A DNA stretch of 64,000 bases from an uncultured Dysosmobacter sp. (GCF_947631635.1 NZ_CANRMB010000011.1:1-64000), one strand, 5' to 3'. Shown: positions 41,049 to 49,368, counted from the stretch's first letter. Program-made: numbers and translations. The notes: a model not told the origin generated them from the letters alone.

Positions 41049-41414
41049 ATGATCAGCCTGAATTATCGGGATTCCAGGCCGATTTACGAGCAGATCAAGG
41101 ATGGCCTGCGGAAGCTGATCGTCACCGGAGCCATGGCGCCGGATGAAAAGCTGCCGTCCGTCCGGGCATTGGCCACTCAGCTGTCCATCAACCCCAATAC
41201 CATCCAGCGGGCCTATAACGAGCTGGAGGGCGAGGGGTACATCTACTCCGTCCCCGGCAAGGGCAGCTTTGCCACCGGAAATGTGGACGCGGACGCGGCC
41301 CGGAAGCAGGACCTGCTGGCGAAGGTGCGGGAGCTGCTGGCGGAGCTGCGATATCTGGGCGTGGGCGACGAGGAGCTGCTGGCGCTGTTGAAAGAGAAGG
41401 AGGAGACGCCATGA
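41049..41414 (+). CDS. GntR-family regulator, YtrA subfamily
   Basis: 121 residues, the short YtrA type: an N-terminal winged helix (about 10-75; DSRPIYEQIKDGLRKLIVTGAM, LPSVRALATQLSINPNTIQRAYNELE) and a short helical dimer region (about 80-118) instead of a ligand domain. YtrA-type repressors control ABC exporters and usually respond to envelope stress or are relieved with antibiotics. Its stop overlaps the ABC ATPase start (ATGA). A palindromic operator lies over the promoter. Confidence 0.92.
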   Translation: MISLNYRDSRPIYEQIKDGLRKLIVTGAMAPDEKLPSVRALATQLSINPNTIQRAYNELEGEGYIYSVPGKGSFATGNVDADAARKQDLLAKVRELLAELRYLGVGDEELLALLKEKEETP

Positions 41415-42307
41415 TCGAAGTGAAGAGCGCCGTCAAGCGGTTTGACGGCTTCGCGGCCCTGGACGGGGCCTCGCTGACCGTTCCGGCGGGCAGCGTATAC
41501 GGCCTGGTAGGGCCCAACGGCGCGGGAAAATCCACCGTGATCCGCTGCCTGACGGGAGTCTACCGGCAGGATGAGGGCGCCGTTCAGATCGGCGGCGCGG
41601 ACGTGTGGGAAAACGCGGCGTTGAAGGCCCGCGTGGCCGCCATCCCCGACGACTGGTACTATTTTTTGCAGGCCACCGTTCGGGATATGATGCGCTTTTA
41701 CCGGGGTTTTTATCCCTCGTTTTCCATGGAGCGCTATGAAAAGCTGAAGGAAGTCTTCAGCATCGATGAGAAAAAGACCATCCGCCGCCTGTCCAAGGGC
41801 ATGCAGAAGCAGGTGGCCTTCTGGCTGGCCCTCTCCTGCATGCCGGACTACCTGATCCTGGACGAACCCGTGGACGGCCTGGACCCGGTGATGCGGCGGC
41901 AGGTGTGGTCCCTGGTGATGGGCGACGTGGCCCAGCGGGGCACCACGGTGCTGGTCAGCTCCCACAACCTGCGGGAGCTGGAGGACGTCTGCGACCACGT
42001 GGGCATCATGGACCACGGCAAGGTGCTGCTGGAGCGGTCCCTGGCGCAGCTGCAGGACAACATGGTGAAGCTCCAGGTGGTGTTCCCGGACGGCATGACG
42101 GAGGTCCCGGCGGAGCTGCCGGTGCTCCATGCGTCCAGGATCGGCCGGATCCATACCTTAATTATGCGGATGAACGCGGAGGAGGCCACGGCCAAGCTCT
42201 CCACCTACAATCCGCTGCTGGTGGACGCGGTGCCCCTGACGCTGGAGGAGATCTTTATCTATGAATTGGGAGGTGCGGACTATGCGGTCAAAGATATCGT
42301 TCTTTAA
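41411..42307 (+). CDS. ABC transporter ATP-binding protein
   Basis: 298 residues. Walker A GPNGAGKST at 34-42, Q-loop region around 75-85, signature LSKGMQKQ (near 127) and Walker B YLILDEPVDGLDP (near 150), followed by SSHNL (switch His). The C-terminal 70 residues are a variable regulatory tail. It drives the permease encoded next, whose start lies 26 bases inside this gene. The signature LSKGM in place of LSGGQ is common in YtrB/BcrA-type exporters linked to GntR regulators. Confidence 0.93.
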   Translation: MIEVKSAVKRFDGFAALDGASLTVPAGSVYGLVGPNGAGKSTVIRCLTGVYRQDEGAVQIGGADVWENAALKARVAAIPDDWYYFLQATVRDMMRFYRGFYPSFSMERYEKLKEVFSIDEKKTIRRLSKGMQKQVAFWLALSCMPDYLILDEPVDGLDPVMRRQVWSLVMGDVAQRGTTVLVSSHNLRELEDVCDHVGIMDHGKVLLERSLAQLQDNMVKLQVVFPDGMTEVPAELPVLHASRIGRIHTLIMRMNAEEATAKLSTYNPLLVDAVPLTLEEIFIYELGGADYAVKDIVL

Positions 42308-44237
42308 CGGGACACTGTTCCGCAAGAACCTGACGCGGTTCTGGCCCCTGTGGGGCGGCGCAAGCTTCTTGGGCGCGCTGTTCCCCCTGGCCCTGTGGCT
42401 GAACATCAGCCGAGGCGACAGCTTTTACCAGAGAACTCCCCTGGAATACACCAGCGCCTATTACAGCATCCTGACCGAAATTGTGCCCATCATCTGCCTG
42501 CTGTACGCCATCCTCTGCGCCATGGCGGTGTGGAGCTACCTGTACAATGCCCGGAGCGTGGGGATGCTCCACACCCTGCCCATCCGGCGGGAGGGTCTGT
42601 TCGCCGCCAACTTCCTCTCCGGCATGGCCATGATGCTGATCCCCTACGCCGTCACAGGCGCGCTGTGCGTGCTGGTCTCCGTGCTCTACGGCAATTTTGA
42701 GCCGGCGGGCCTCTTCACCACCATCCTGGGCGTGCTGGGGCTGAGCTTCTTCTACTTTGCCAGCGCCACCTGTGTGGCCTTCGTCACCGGAAACCTCCTC
42801 GCCCTGCCAGTGCTTTACTTCCTGCTGCACTTTCTGGCCGCGGCGCTGGAGTGGATCCTGACGGAGCTCGCCTCCTGCTTCCTGGTGGGCGTGAACGCCT
42901 TTTACACCGGGGCGTCGGACGTTCTCTCTCCCACCATCCATTTCCTGAGGCATCTGGGCGTGGACCGGACCTACGAGGAGGTGGAGCGGATCTCCTCCAA
43001 CGGCTATCATTACACAGACAGCGTGCTGACCGCCGTGAGGCTGGAGAATTTCTGGATCATCGGCGTCTACGCCCTGGTGGGCGCGGCGCTGGCTGCCATT
43101 GCCCTGGCCCTTTACCGCCGCCGCAGGAGCGAGAGCGCCGGAGACGTGGTGGCCGTGGGCTGGATGAAGCCCCTGTTCCGCTACGGCCTGGCGGCCACGG
43201 CGGCCCTGGTGGGCGGCCGGGCGCTGTACGCCCTGTTCTGGGAGGACAGCTTCCAAAACGGCAGCTACGCCGAGGCGCTGCCCATGGCCGTGTGCATGGC
43301 GGTGGCGGGCGTCATCGGCTACTATATCGCCTCCATGTTGCTGGCAAAGTCCCTGAAGGTCTTTCGCGGGAGCTGGATCGGCGCGGGGGCGGTGCTCGTG
43401 GCCTGTGCCGCGCTGTGCGCCGTGCTGCGGTTCGACCTGCTGGGCATTGAGAGCCGGGTGCCGGAGGCCGGGACCTTCACCGACGTCCGCCTCTATGCGG
43501 CAGACAACTCCTATACGCTCTGCACCGGGGAGGACGACGCGCTGATCAGCGATGTGCTGGCGCTCCACCGGGCTGTCATCCATGAGGCGGAGCGCCTGCG
43601 GGACACCAGCTGGCGCCATGAGACCACGGAGGACGGCAAGCTGCTCTATGCCCGTACATATATGACGCTGACCTATACGCTGGAAAACGGCCGCGAAGTC
43701 CGCCGCAGCTACGACCTTCCCCTGACGAAGGAGCGGATGGCGGAGGAGGGCACCTATGAACAGTTGCTGGATCAGCTGGTGAACCAGCAGGTTATGAAGG
43801 AGAAGCGCCTGCATCTGAATGACAGCCGTTATACGGTCTCCGGCGGATCGCTCTGGCGGTATACCCCGGACGGCGCCGGCGACGAGGGCTTCGACCTGAA
43901 CAGCCGGGAGGCGAAAACCATTTTGGAGGCCGTTGGGCAGGATGTGCAAAGCGGAAACTGGGGCGATGTGACCTGGTTTGACTCCGACCGGGACAGCGCC
44001 TATGCGCTGGAGCTCTCTTTGTACTTTGATCGCCGGGAGGAGAACAGCAGGGTCCCTGCCAGCGACCAGATCAGCATCACCGTCCGGCCGAAAATGGTCC
44101 ACACCCTGGACTGCCTGGACGCGCTGGGCCTGATCGACCGGAACGAACTATTCACCTGGGGACAGCTTGACGCGTATAACGATGCGGAGGTCCAATACAC
44201 CGAGATGGCGGTCCCCGTTGAGGAGATGAAGCGCTGA
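42282..44237 (+). CDS. ABC transporter permease with large C-terminal extracytoplasmic domain
   Basis: 651 residues from ATG 42282 (MRSKISFFNGTLFRKN), with GGGAGG upstream; it overlaps the ATPase gene by 26 bases. About seven or eight membrane helices occupy residues 20-385 (ABC-2 type, no transport signature recognised), with LHTLPIRREGLFAANFLSG near 100, a phrase found in YtrC/BcrB-like permeases. Residues about 395-651 form a soluble domain rich in charged residues with no helices of membrane type, probably outside. The substrate is unknown. Envelope-related function is inferred from the GntR gene before and the amidase gene after. Confidence 0.8.
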   Translation: MRSKISFFNGTLFRKNLTRFWPLWGGASFLGALFPLALWLNISRGDSFYQRTPLEYTSAYYSILTEIVPIICLLYAILCAMAVWSYLYNARSVGMLHTLPIRREGLFAANFLSGMAMMLIPYAVTGALCVLVSVLYGNFEPAGLFTTILGVLGLSFFYFASATCVAFVTGNLLALPVLYFLLHFLAAALEWILTELASCFLVGVNAFYTGASDVLSPTIHFLRHLGVDRTYEEVERISSNGYHYTDSVLTAVRLENFWIIGVYALVGAALAAIALALYRRRRSESAGDVVAVGWMKPLFRYGLAATAALVGGRALYALFWEDSFQNGSYAEALPMAVCMAVAGVIGYYIASMLLAKSLKVFRGSWIGAGAVLVACAALCAVLRFDLLGIESRVPEAGTFTDVRLYAADNSYTLCTGEDDALISDVLALHRAVIHEAERLRDTSWRHETTEDGKLLYARTYMTLTYTLENGREVRRSYDLPLTKERMAEEGTYEQLLDQLVNQQVMKEKRLHLNDSRYTVSGGSLWRYTPDGAGDEGFDLNSREAKTILEAVGQDVQSGNWGDVTWFDSDRDSAYALELSLYFDRREENSRVPASDQISITVRPKMVHTLDCLDALGLIDRNELFTWGQLDAYNDAEVQYTEMAVPVEEMKR

Positions 44238-44240
44238 ACC

Positions 44241-44918
44241 ATGGAAACGCACGGAAGAAGGCGCCGGAGGCGGCGGTATGCCGATCCCCGGCTGAAGATC
44301 GGCGTCCTGGCGGCGGTGCTGCTGGTGCTGGCGTTCGCCGTCATAGGCACGGTCCTGACAAAACTGGGACCCGCCGCCAAGGACGTGGAGGTGCCGGATT
44401 ATGTGCGGAAGGACTATCTCACGGTGAACGAGTGGTCCCGTCCCGGCACGGAGCTGGAGAAGATCCGGGGCGTGGTCATCCACTATGTGGGCAACCCCGA
44501 CACCACCGCCCAGGCCAACCGCAACTATTTTGAATCCCTGTCCTCCGGCGCAGAGGGCGTCTATGCCAGCAGCCACTTTGTGGTGGGGCTGGAGGGGGAG
44601 ACCATCCAGTGCATCCCCCTGACGGAGATCGCCTACGCCTCTAACGGGCGGAACGGCGACACGGTGTCCATCGAGGTCTGCCATCCCGACGAGACCGGGG
44701 AATTTTCCCCGGTCACCTATGACCGGGTGGTGGAGCTGACTGCCTGGCTGTGCCGGGAGTTCCGGCTGGACCCGGAGACCGAGGTCATCCGCCACTATGA
44801 CGTGACAGGCAAGATCTGTCCGAAGTACTACGTGGAAAACCCGGAGGCCTGGGACGCCTTCCGGACGGATGTGGCCGCTGAAATGGAGGCGCAGAAGACG
44901 GCGGAAGCGGCGGATTGA
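44241..44918 (+). CDS. Membrane-anchored N-acetylmuramoyl-L-alanine amidase (Amidase_2)
   Basis: 225 residues. An Arg-rich cytoplasmic start (residues 5-13) and one membrane helix (about 18-42) anchor an outside amidase domain (about 55-205). Zinc-site residues are in VVIHYVGNP (His near 77) and VIRHYDVTGKICPKYY (His near 179 and Cys near 187), the usual HxDVTGKxCP motif. It would cleave the bond between MurNAc and the stem peptide. It follows the permease by three bases, so it belongs to the GntR-controlled operon. Confidence 0.9.
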   Translation: METHGRRRRRRRYADPRLKIGVLAAVLLVLAFAVIGTVLTKLGPAAKDVEVPDYVRKDYLTVNEWSRPGTELEKIRGVVIHYVGNPDTTAQANRNYFESLSSGAEGVYASSHFVVGLEGETIQCIPLTEIAYASNGRNGDTVSIEVCHPDETGEFSPVTYDRVVELTAWLCREFRLDPETEVIRHYDVTGKICPKYYVENPEAWDAFRTDVAAEMEAQKTAEAAD

Positions 44919-45021
44919 CGGCCTGTGGAAAAAATTTTTAAAAATTTTTCAAAAAAGGTGAAACAAAACGCCCCTTTGAATCGTCTTATTATCAGAAGCT
45001 GTGTGAAAGGAGCCATTCTCT

Positions 45022-45192
45022 GTGGAGAAAACAAGAGCAAATGAAGACCTGTGGCGCGTCTGGGTGGATACCCGGCGGCGGATCGTATCCTTCCATGAAG
45101 AGGAAGGCTGTCAGCTGCTGGAGTTCCGGAGCCGGGAATTGTTCCTGAGCTGCGTGGACCAGTACACAGGGATGCAGTACCGGTATCAATAA
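45022..45192 (+). CDS. Small protein (56 aa), paralogue of the one at 45752
   Basis: GTG start at 45022 with GAAAGGAG upstream; product begins MEKTRANEDLWRVWVDTRRR. From residue 10 onward about 32 of 47 residues are identical to the protein encoded at 45752 (shared LWR.WVDT..R..VSFHE.EG.QLLEF...F..C.D.YT...YRYQ), and most codon differences in shared residues are at third positions, which argues for real coding. No signal peptide or membrane segment; the pattern of alternating strands suggests a small beta-rich fold. Family not recognised. A bidirectional terminator follows, shared with the XRE gene on the other strand. Confidence 0.75.
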   Translation: MEKTRANEDLWRVWVDTRRRIVSFHEEEGCQLLEFRSRELFLSCVDQYTGMQYRYQ

Positions 45193-45196
45193 GTGG

Positions 45197-45227
45197 AAAA
45201 AGGACCGCCGTGGGCGGTCCTTTTTTT
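45197..45227. terminator. Bidirectional terminator between small gene 1 and XRE gene a
   Basis: Thirteen-base arms AAAAAGGACCGCC (45197-45209) and its complement (45213-45225) with a three-base loop; T run on the plus-strand exit. Confidence 0.85.
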
Positions 45228-45441
45228 ATCTGAGGTAGGGGGTGGGGTCATCGGTCAGGCCCAGCAGGTAGTCGATGCTGGTCTCGTAAAACCGGGCCAG
45301 GGCGATCAGCGCCGCGCTGGGGATGTCCAGCGTGCCGCTCTCATACCGGGAGTAGGTGGCCTGGGAGACGTGGAGCAGCTCCGCCAGCATCCGCTGGGGC
45401 AGGTCCTTGTCCTCCCGCAGGTCCCGCAGACGCTGATACAT
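45226..45441 (-). CDS. Small XRE-family regulator a
   Basis: 71 residues: a Cro/CI helix-turn-helix (RLRDLREDKDLPQRMLAELL, HVSQATYSRYESGTL) and the C-terminal RFYETSIDYLLGLTD typical of single-domain XRE repressors. ATG 45441 has GGAGCGG upstream. It lies between the two paralogous small genes, opposite in direction, and its own upstream region holds an array of hairpins, including one over the promoter of small gene 2. It very likely regulates those genes. It shares the ..FY..S.D.L. ending with the XRE proteins at 49465 and 54235. Confidence 0.88.
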   Translation of the reverse strand: MYQRLRDLREDKDLPQRMLAELLHVSQATYSRYESGTLDIPSAALIALARFYETSIDYLLGLTDDPTPYLR

Positions 45442-45486
45442 GGCCCACCGCTCCTTCCGTTCCCGATTCCGCTGTTATCATCAAAT

Positions 45487-45712
45487 CACTTGAAACGTGA
45501 TCAATTCACTTTTCAAGTGTCACAGCGCATGTGCGCTGTGACAGGCCGCGGACCGCGGTCTTGATTTGCATTTCATCGTCAATCGCTGTGCGCTTTGCGC
45601 ACAGCGGGCATCACCCGCTTGAAAAAACGCATGCGATTTTTCAAGTTCATTGACCATATTCTAGGATATGCAAAAAATGCATATTGCATTTTATGCGATA
45701 ATCGCATAAAAT
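45487..45712. repeat. Array of five hairpins upstream of small gene 2
   Basis: Five palindromes lie within 226 bp: CACTTGAAA with its complement (45487-45519, loop 15); GTCACAGCGCA with two-base loop (45519-45542); GCTGTGCGC-TTT-GCGCACAGC (45585-45605); a 28-bp near-perfect palindrome with arm CTTGAAAAA (45618-45645); and an 11-bp-arm palindrome with arm ATTTTATGCGA (45688-45712). Some could be operators, others RNA structures. No gene lies between 45442 and 45751. Confidence 0.75.
45684..45712 (+). promoter_or_regulatory. Promoter of small gene 2, overlapped by a palindromic operator
   Basis: TTGCAT (45684-45689), 17-base spacer, TAAAAT (45707-45712). The palindrome with arms ATTTTATGCGA / TCGCATAAAAT (45688-45712) covers the spacer and -10, so a bound repressor would block RNA polymerase. 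The divergent XRE regulator is the obvious candidate. Confidence 0.6.
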
Positions 45713-45751
45713 AGCAGAGAAAGGCAATCGGGCAGCGGGAGGTGAGCGGCA

Positions 45752-45919
45752 GTGGCCCAACGGAAACAGGAACCCCTTTGGCGCATTTGGGTGGATACGG
45801 AGCGGCGGGTGGTCTCCTTTCACGAGGTGGAGGGCGGACAGCTGCTGGAATTTTGCAGCTATGAGATGTTTCAGGCCTGCATCGACCGGTACACCGCCCA
45901 GCGGTACCGCTATCAGTGA
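45752..45919 (+). CDS. Small protein (55 aa), paralogue of the one at 45022
   Basis: GTG start at 45752 with GGGAGGTG eight bases upstream; product begins MAQRKQEPLWRIWVDTERR and ends AQRYRYQ. It shares about two thirds of residues with the protein at 45022 over 47 positions, with conserved Trp, Phe-His-Glu and one Cys. It has its own promoter/operator and is followed by the ileS T-box region. Unknown family. Translation of both copies with conserved protein but drifting third bases is the main coding evidence. Confidence 0.75.
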   Translation: MAQRKQEPLWRIWVDTERRVVSFHEVEGGQLLEFCSYEMFQACIDRYTAQRYRYQ

Positions 45920-45970
45920 CAAAAAGGGGCGGTTTGCCCCGGTTTTCAGGAAAAAATTCGTCCAAAACGG

Positions 45971-45998
45971 TTGACAAACCACCGAAACGTGGTATGAT
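45971..45998 (+). promoter_or_regulatory. ileS promoter
   Basis: TTGACA (45971-45976), 16-base spacer, TATGAT (45993-45998), transcription start expected near 46006. Confidence 0.8.
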
Positions 45999-46005
45999 GA
46001 TTCGG

Positions 46006-46286
46006 TAATTGAACAGTTTGGCGTGGATAAGGACGAGTAACCCTTTGAGCCCTGCAAAGAGAGCCGCCGTTCGGTGCGAGGCGGAGAGGAGCGGAGGATG
46101 AAAATCACCTTGGAGCCTCCTGCTGAAAGACGACGCGAGTAGGTGTGGACGCGTGATGCCCGTTAAAGCATCGGCCCGTGACGGCGGGCGGTGAGCGGCC
46201 GCTTCCCGCAAGGGGAGGGCAACCGAGAGTGGTACCGCAGAGTGTTTGCAAACGCTTTGTCTCTTGACGGAGACAGGGCGTTTTTT
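46006..46286 (+). promoter_or_regulatory. T-box riboswitch leader of ileS
   Basis: Stem I features are clear: AGAGAG (near 46060), GGTGCGAG distal loop (near 46075), and specifier loop GGATGAAAATCACC with the isoleucine codon ATC. The T-box GAGAGTGGTACCGCAG is at 46225-46240 and a terminator (arms around TTGTCTC / GAGACA, then TTTTTT) at 46253-46286. Low tRNA-Ile charging should allow read-through into ileS. Confidence 0.95.
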
Positions 46287-46373
46287 GTTTTGCAAAGACC
46301 TGTCTCCGCCGGATTCGTGAGACAGGGATCATAAAAAATATTATTTTATTTTCGTATAGGAGGAGACACAGAT

Positions 46374-49178
46374 ATGGATTACAACAAGACCATCAATCTG
46401 CCGAAGACCGACTTCCCCATGCGGGCGGGCCTGCCCAAGCGGGAGCCGGAGATGCTGGAGCGCTGGAAGAAGATCGACGTCTACCACGAGCTGCTGAAGA
46501 AGAACGAGGGCAAGCCCCTGTTCAACCTCCACGACGGCCCTCCGTTCTCCAACGGCGCCCTGCACATGGGCCACGCCCTGAACAAGTCCATCAAGGACTT
46601 TATCACCCGGTCCTACGCCATGCGGGGCTATTACACCCCCTATATCCCCGGCTGGGACAACCACGGCATGCCCATCGAGTCCGCCATCATCAAGCAGAAC
46701 AAGCTGAACCACAAGGCCATGAGCGTGCCTGATTTCCGCTCCGCCTGCCATGAGTTCGCCCAGCACTATGTGGACGTGCAGAGCGAGGGCTTCCAGCGGA
46801 TGGGCGTCATCGGCGACTGGGAGCATCCCTACCTGACCATGAACCCCGGCTTTGAGGCCGAGGAGGTCAAGGTGTTCGGCGAGATGTACAAGAAGGGCTA
46901 TATCTACAAGGGCCTCAAGCCCGTGTACTGGTGCCCCCACGACGAGACCGCCCTGGCCGAGGCCGAGATCGAGTACCAGGACGATCCCTGCACCACCGTC
47001 TATGTGAAGTTCCCCATGCACGACGACCAGGGCAAACTGGGCAGCTTTGACCACAGCAAGCTCTTCTTCGTGATCTGGACCACCACCATCTGGACCCTGC
47101 CGGGAAACCTGGCCATCGCCCTGCATCCCGACGAGAGCTACGCCCTGGTGAAGGCCCCCAACGGCGAGACCTATATCATGGCCGAGGCCCTGACCGACAA
47201 GGTCATGCGCATTGGCGGCTTTGAGAGCTACGAGATCGTGGAGACCCATCCCGGCTCCTTCTTTGAGAACATGCTGGCGGACCATCCCTTCCTGCCCAAG
47301 ACCAGCCGTCTGGTGCTGGCGGACTATGTCACCATGGATTCCGGTACCGGCTGCGTCCACACCGCTCCCGGCTTCGGCGCGGACGACTATCAGACCTGCA
47401 AGCGCTACGGCATGGACATGGTGGTGCCCGTGGACGACCAGGGCAAGCACACCGATTACGCCGGCAAGTACGCCGGCATGAGCACCGACGAATCCAACCC
47501 CGTCATCCTGGCGGACATGAAGGAGAGCGGCGCCCTGTTCGCCGACCAGGATATCGTCCACAGCTATCCCCACTGCTGGCGCTGCAAGAACCCCATCATC
47601 TTCCGGGCCACGCCCCAGTGGTTCTGCTCTGTGGACGCCTTCAAGGAGGAGGCCTGCGCCGCCTGTGATGACGTCCGCTGGGTCCCCGGCTGGGGCATCG
47701 ACCGCATGAAGTCCATGATCCGGGAGCGCAACGACTGGTGCATCAGCCGCCAGCGCCGCTGGGGCCTGCCCATCCCCGTGTTCTACTGCAAGGACTGCGG
47801 CAAGCCTGTGGTCACCGACGAGACCATCGCCGCCATCTCCGCCCTGTTTGAGAAAGAGGGCTCCAACGCCTGGTTCGCCAAGGACGCAGAGGCGATCCTG
47901 CCCGACGGCTTCACCTGCCCCCACTGCGGCAAGAACAGCGGCTTTACCAAGGAGGAGGACACCCTGGACGGCTGGTTCGACTCCGGCTCCACCCATTTCG
48001 CCGCCATGAAGCGGGATCAGGGCTTCTGGCCTGCCACCGTGTATATGGAGGGCCTGGACCAGTACCGCGGCTGGTTCCAGTCCGCGCTGCTGACCGCCGT
48101 GGGCGCCTTCGGCAACGGCGCGCCCTTCAAGGAGTGCATCACCCACGGCTGGACCGTGGACGGCGAGGGCAAGGCCATGCACAAGTCCCTGGGCAACGGC
48201 GTGGACCCCTATGAGGTCTTTAACAAATACGGCGCGGACCTGCTGCGCCTGTGGGCCGCCTCCGCCGACTACCACGCCGACATGCGCTGCTCCGACGCCA
48301 TCTTCAAGCAGCTCTCCCAGAACTACCTGAAGTTCCGCAACACCGCCCGGTACTGCCTGGGCAATCTGGACGGCTTCGACGCCGACCACCTGGTGCCTGC
48401 CGCGGAGATGGAGGAGCTGGACCGCTGGGCCGTCACCCGCCTGAACGCCCTGATCGAGAAGTGCGAGCAGGCCTACCATGACTACGAGTTCAACGCCGTC
48501 ACCCACGCTGTCAACGACTTCTGCGTGGTGGAGATGAGCAACTTCTACCTGGACATCATCAAGGACCGCCTGTACTGCGAGGAAAAGGACGGCGCCAAGC
48601 GCCGCAGCGCCCAGACCGCCCTGTTCCTGATCCTGGACACCATGACCAAGATCATGGCCCCCATCCTGTGCTTCACCTGCGACGAGATCTGGCTGGCCAT
48701 GCCCCACCGCGCCTGCGACGACGGCCGGAACGTGGTGTTCAACGAGATGAACAAGCCCTTTGCCGACTATGCCCTCAGCGAGACCGGCATGATGCAGTGG
48801 TCCGTGCTGAACCAGCTCCGCGACGGCGTGAACGCCGCCCTGGAGGCCGCCCGCGCCGACAAGCGGATCGGCAAGTCCCTGGAGGCCCACATCACCCTGG
48901 TGACCGAAAAGCCCGTGGCCGAGAGCGCTCTGGCCGAGACCAAGGCGCGCTTTGAGAGCCAGTGGGCGGACCTGTTCATCGTCTCCGACGTGGAGGTCAG
49001 CGATGACGCCGCCCTGTACGCCCAAGGCGCCGAGACGCCGCTGGCGGGCGTCCGGGTGGTGGTCTCCGAGGCCAAGGGCGCCAAGTGCCCCCGCTGCTGG
49101 AAGCACTCCACCCAGTCCGGCAAGGACGACCTGTGCCCCCGCTGCGCCGCCGTGGCGGCGACCCTGCCCGAATTCTGA
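46374..49178 (+). CDS. ileS: Isoleucyl-tRNA synthetase
   Basis: 934 residues, class I. The HIGH-type motif is GPPFSNGALHMGHALNK (near 55-71), the editing domain occupies about 195-400, the KMSKS-type loop reads KAMHKSLGN (near 600), and a C-terminal zinc ribbon has CPRCWKH and CPRCAAV (near 905 and 922). It attaches isoleucine and edits valine. The order and length match the bacterial type found in Clostridia. Start ATG 46374 has AGGAGG. It is regulated by its own T-box and ends at a terminator at 49191. Confidence 0.97.
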   Translation: MDYNKTINLPKTDFPMRAGLPKREPEMLERWKKIDVYHELLKKNEGKPLFNLHDGPPFSNGALHMGHALNKSIKDFITRSYAMRGYYTPYIPGWDNHGMPIESAIIKQNKLNHKAMSVPDFRSACHEFAQHYVDVQSEGFQRMGVIGDWEHPYLTMNPGFEAEEVKVFGEMYKKGYIYKGLKPVYWCPHDETALAEAEIEYQDDPCTTVYVKFPMHDDQGKLGSFDHSKLFFVIWTTTIWTLPGNLAIALHPDESYALVKAPNGETYIMAEALTDKVMRIGGFESYEIVETHPGSFFENMLADHPFLPKTSRLVLADYVTMDSGTGCVHTAPGFGADDYQTCKRYGMDMVVPVDDQGKHTDYAGKYAGMSTDESNPVILADMKESGALFADQDIVHSYPHCWRCKNPIIFRATPQWFCSVDAFKEEACAACDDVRWVPGWGIDRMKSMIRERNDWCISRQRRWGLPIPVFYCKDCGKPVVTDETIAAISALFEKEGSNAWFAKDAEAILPDGFTCPHCGKNSGFTKEEDTLDGWFDSGSTHFAAMKRDQGFWPATVYMEGLDQYRGWFQSALLTAVGAFGNGAPFKECITHGWTVDGEGKAMHKSLGNGVDPYEVFNKYGADLLRLWAASADYHADMRCSDAIFKQLSQNYLKFRNTARYCLGNLDGFDADHLVPAAEMEELDRWAVTRLNALIEKCEQAYHDYEFNAVTHAVNDFCVVEMSNFYLDIIKDRLYCEEKDGAKRRSAQTALFLILDTMTKIMAPILCFTCDEIWLAMPHRACDDGRNVVFNEMNKPFADYALSETGMMQWSVLNQLRDGVNAALEAARADKRIGKSLEAHITLVTEKPVAESALAETKARFESQWADLFIVSDVEVSDDAALYAQGAETPLAGVRVVVSEAKGAKCPRCWKHSTQSGKDDLCPRCAAVAATLPEF

Positions 49179-49190
49179 GAAAAGCCATGA

Positions 49191-49220
49191 AAGCCCGGAA
49201 GCATCAGCTTCCGGGCTTTT
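49191..49220. terminator. ileS terminator
   Basis: Twelve-base arms AAGCCCGGAAGC (49191-49202) and complement (49207-49218), loop ATCA, then T run. The stop codon of the opposite small gene lies in the loop. Confidence 0.9.
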
Positions 49221-49368
49221 CTCTGTAATACCGGCAGGCCGGGGCATTCCCCCGCCGGAGCTTCAGGCGGGGATAGACGCAGTGCCCGGACCCCACCGGG
49301 TTATACCGGAACCCGAATTTCACGTAATGCCGCCGAAAATGTACGCAGGTCTCGCAGTTTTTTTCCAT
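49204..49368 (-). CDS. Small Cys-containing protein (54 aa)
   Basis: Too short for most gene callers. ATG 49368 has GAGGTGA eight bases upstream. The product begins MEKNCETCVHFRRHYV and has CETC (5-8), GHCVYPR (C30) and APACRYY (C45), a spacing C-x2-C-x21-C-x14-C that could hold a metal. Basic overall. It is divergent from the XRE gene at 49465 with a dyad operator between, and its stop falls in the ileS terminator loop. I recall similar short Cys proteins in Oscillospiraceae but know no function. Confidence 0.65.
   Translation of the reverse strand: MEKNCETCVHFRRHYVKFGFRYNPVGSGHCVYPRLKLRRGNAPACRYYREKPGS

Noticed and set aside
45920-46005. tRNA or small stable RNA genes in the intergenic regions
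   Set aside because: No tRNA cloverleaf (CCA-adjacent acceptor with GTTCRA-type T loop) was recognised by eye anywhere in the window; the GGT...CCG structures before ileS belong to the T-box.
46341-49247. 968-aa open frame antisense to ileS
   Set aside because: It mirrors ileS codon bias; the product is Gly/His/Val/Leu-rich with no domain, a known artefact in GC-rich genes.
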